Of a stretch of DNA of 14,711 bases, positions 13,378 through 14,711 are shown piece after piece. The position numbers and the translations under genes were made by a program. Each line of letters begins with the position of its first letter. Positions within the stretch are counted from its first letter, which is position 1. Origin of the DNA: Desulfosporosinus sp. UBA5188 (GTDB lineage Bacteria; Bacillota; Desulfitobacteriia; Desulfitobacteriales; Desulfitobacteriaceae); NCBI GenBank assembly GCA_002413075.1, contig DHWG01000109.1, forward strand, positions 1,229 through 15,939, written 5' to 3'. Under the pieces are notes generated by a model. It did not search any database. It was not told the origin of the DNA and worked only from the letters and a program-made list of their open reading frames with translations.

Positions 13378-14711
13378 ATGCATTTAATACCATTGCCACG
13401 TAAAATTACAGCACAAGATGGCGTATTTCTGATTGGCCACAATACGGCAATTGTGTTGGATGTGGCTCAGGATGATAATGATCTGGAAACAGCAAAGCTG
13501 TTACAGCAGGAAATTAAAAAGGTTCTTGCAATTACCTTGCCGATTAAAAAAATGCTACCCAGTGCCGGAAATCTCAATGAAAACTGCATTAAATTTCAAG
13601 ATGACACGATGGATGGAAGAAAGGAAGCCTACAAGCTGACGGTAAGTCCTAATAACATTACCATAGCGGCTTGTTCCAACCGAGGCTTCCTGTATGGGGC
13701 AGCAACGCTGATTCAGCTCTGCAAGATATCCCGTGGGGAAATTAGCTGTGTAGATATTTCCGATGAACCCTCCTATCCTAACAGGGGCTATCTGCTTGAC
13801 GTTAGCCGCGGTAGGGTACCCACTATGGACAGTCTGAAAGCGCTGGTCGATCGGTTGGCGTTGTATAAAATTAATCAACTTCAGTTATATATGGAAAACT
13901 GTTTAAAGTTAGATGGGTTAGAGGAAATTTGGTCGCAGACAGATCCATTTACACCAGAAGAAATTTTGGAGTTGGATTGTTACTGCAATATTAGGGGCAT
14001 AGAGTTGGTACCCTGCATAGCCACCTTTGGACACTTGTATGATTTACTCCGCTCAGAGAGCTTTGGACGGTACCGAGAAATGGACAGTGGACCAGGAGAG
14101 ACCTTTACCTGGTATCACCGTATGAGGCACCACATCATCAATGTATCCGACCCCAAAAGCGCTACGCTGATCAAGGGAATTCTTGACCAATACATGCCGT
14201 TGTTTCGTAGCAATAAAATAAACATTTGTTGCGATGAAACGTTTGACTTGGGCAAGGGAAAAAGTGCTTCTATGGCTCAGAAAATGAACTATGGAGAAAT
14301 GTATCTTTTTTATGTCAATCGGCTCGTGGAATATCTTCAAACCAAGGGAAAAGAGGTCATGATCTGGGGGGATATTGTGAAGAGCCATCCCAAAGATCTG
14401 GGTAAACTGAATGCACAGGTTACCTGCCTCAACTGGTATTATGACTATGGCACAACAGAAGAAAGTGTCAAAATTTTCACTGACAAAGGCGTCAAGCAGT
14501 ATGTATGTCCTAGTGTATCCGGTTACAGCCGCTTGGTGAATGAGTATGACATGAGTTTTACGAACATCAGGGAGATGGCAAAACTAGGTCATCAGTACCA
14601 TGCTGAAGGGTTTTTGAATACGGACTGGGGGGATTGTGGTCACATTAATATGCCATCACTCGCCATTCCAGGCATGATTTACGGCGCGGCCCAAGGCTGG
14701 AACGTGGACGA
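13378..14711 (+). CDS. Glycoside hydrolase family 20 (beta-N-acetylhexosaminidase-like), N-terminal part
   Basis: The first 444 codons are present, open to the right edge. The protein begins LIPLPRKITAQDGVFLIG with no signal peptide, so it is probably cytosolic. Residues 1-115 match the GH20b-like N-terminal domain, ending in GFLYGAATLIQL and the PSYPNRGYLLDVSRGRVPT entry to the TIM barrel. The catalytic Asp286-Glu287 pair lies in NICCDETFDLGKG. EVMIWGDI and the NTDWGDCGHIN segment are further barrel-strand elements. GH20 enzymes use the substrate's own acetamido group to release terminal GlcNAc or GalNAc. GGAG at 13367-13370 is 7 bases before ATG 13378. The true length is unknown. A role in recycling wall- or glycan-derived amino sugars is inferred from the family. 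Confidence 0.9.
   Translation, partial: MHLIPLPRKITAQDGVFLIGHNTAIVLDVAQDDNDLETAKLLQQEIKKVLAITLPIKKMLPSAGNLNENCIKFQDDTMDGRKEAYKLTVSPNNITIAACSNRGFLYGAATLIQLCKISRGEISCVDISDEPSYPNRGYLLDVSRGRVPTMDSLKALVDRLALYKINQLQLYMENCLKLDGLEEIWSQTDPFTPEEILELDCYCNIRGIELVPCIATFGHLYDLLRSESFGRYREMDSGPGETFTWYHRMRHHIINVSDPKSATLIKGILDQYMPLFRSNKINICCDETFDLGKGKSASMAQKMNYGEMYLFYVNRLVEYLQTKGKEVMIWGDIVKSHPKDLGKLNAQVTCLNWYYDYGTTEESVKIFTDKGVKQYVCPSVSGYSRLVNEYDMSFTNIREMAKLGHQYHAEGFLNTDWGDCGHINMPSLAIPGMIYGAAQGWNVD

Noticed and set aside
13433..14388. Short open frames at 13433-13639 (+), 13555-13878 (-) and 14053-14388 (-)
   Set aside because: They are shadows of the GH20 gene, whose frame is open from 13378 to the window end with family motifs throughout.

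Overview
The window looks like chromosomal DNA of an anaerobic, low-to-moderate GC Gram-positive bacterium, most likely a Desulfosporosinus/Desulfitobacterium-type member of the Peptococcaceae. This is inferred from the gene set: a siroheme-dependent haem pathway (Ahb proteins) beside hemL, small membrane-bound c-type cytochromes, a long-chain prenyl synthase, a YtpB-like terpene synthase, frequent TTG starts and strong AGGAGG-type ribosome sites. The assignment rests on motifs and gene content, not on any search.

Left part (1-4220, all +): the 3' end of a radical SAM/SPASM gene of the AhbC/AhbD family, a fused AhbA-AhbB siroheme decarboxylase, hemL (glutamate-1-semialdehyde aminomutase), a small membrane-anchored dihaem cytochrome, a cytosolic SDH-family Clp-fold protease, and a lone tatA. 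The first three genes cover both ends of one pathway: HemL makes 5-aminolaevulinate, and the Ahb proteins turn sirohaem into haem. The cytochrome next door uses haem c. The protease gene ends in a terminator that overlaps its last codons; tatA has its own terminator.

Middle part (4221-8146): a YtpB/DUF2600 sesquarterpene cyclase (+), a membrane-anchored lytic transglycosylase (+) with an extended -10 promoter, a convergent long-chain polyprenyl diphosphate synthase (-) that could supply the cyclase, and a small unknown gene (+) with a strong terminator.

Right part (8147-14711): an EntS-type MFS exporter (-) divergent from a beta-carbonic anhydrase (+), and a class V alanine/serine-glyoxylate-type aminotransferase (+). 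Three minus-strand genes follow: a lipoprotein monohaem cytochrome c, an unknown 103-residue protein with a near-consensus promoter, and a previously unlisted 20-codon Lys/Pro-rich peptide. Then come a tail-anchored J-domain protein (+) and the first 444 codons of a glycoside hydrolase family 20 enzyme (+) that runs off the right end.

Most genes are housekeeping or metabolic. No CRISPR array, insertion sequence, tRNA, rRNA or phage module was seen. The items that most deserve a second look are the AhbA-AhbB fusion, the tiny Lys/Pro-rich gene, the uncharacterised 103-residue protein, the tail-anchored J-protein, and the possible cyclase/prenyl synthase pairing.
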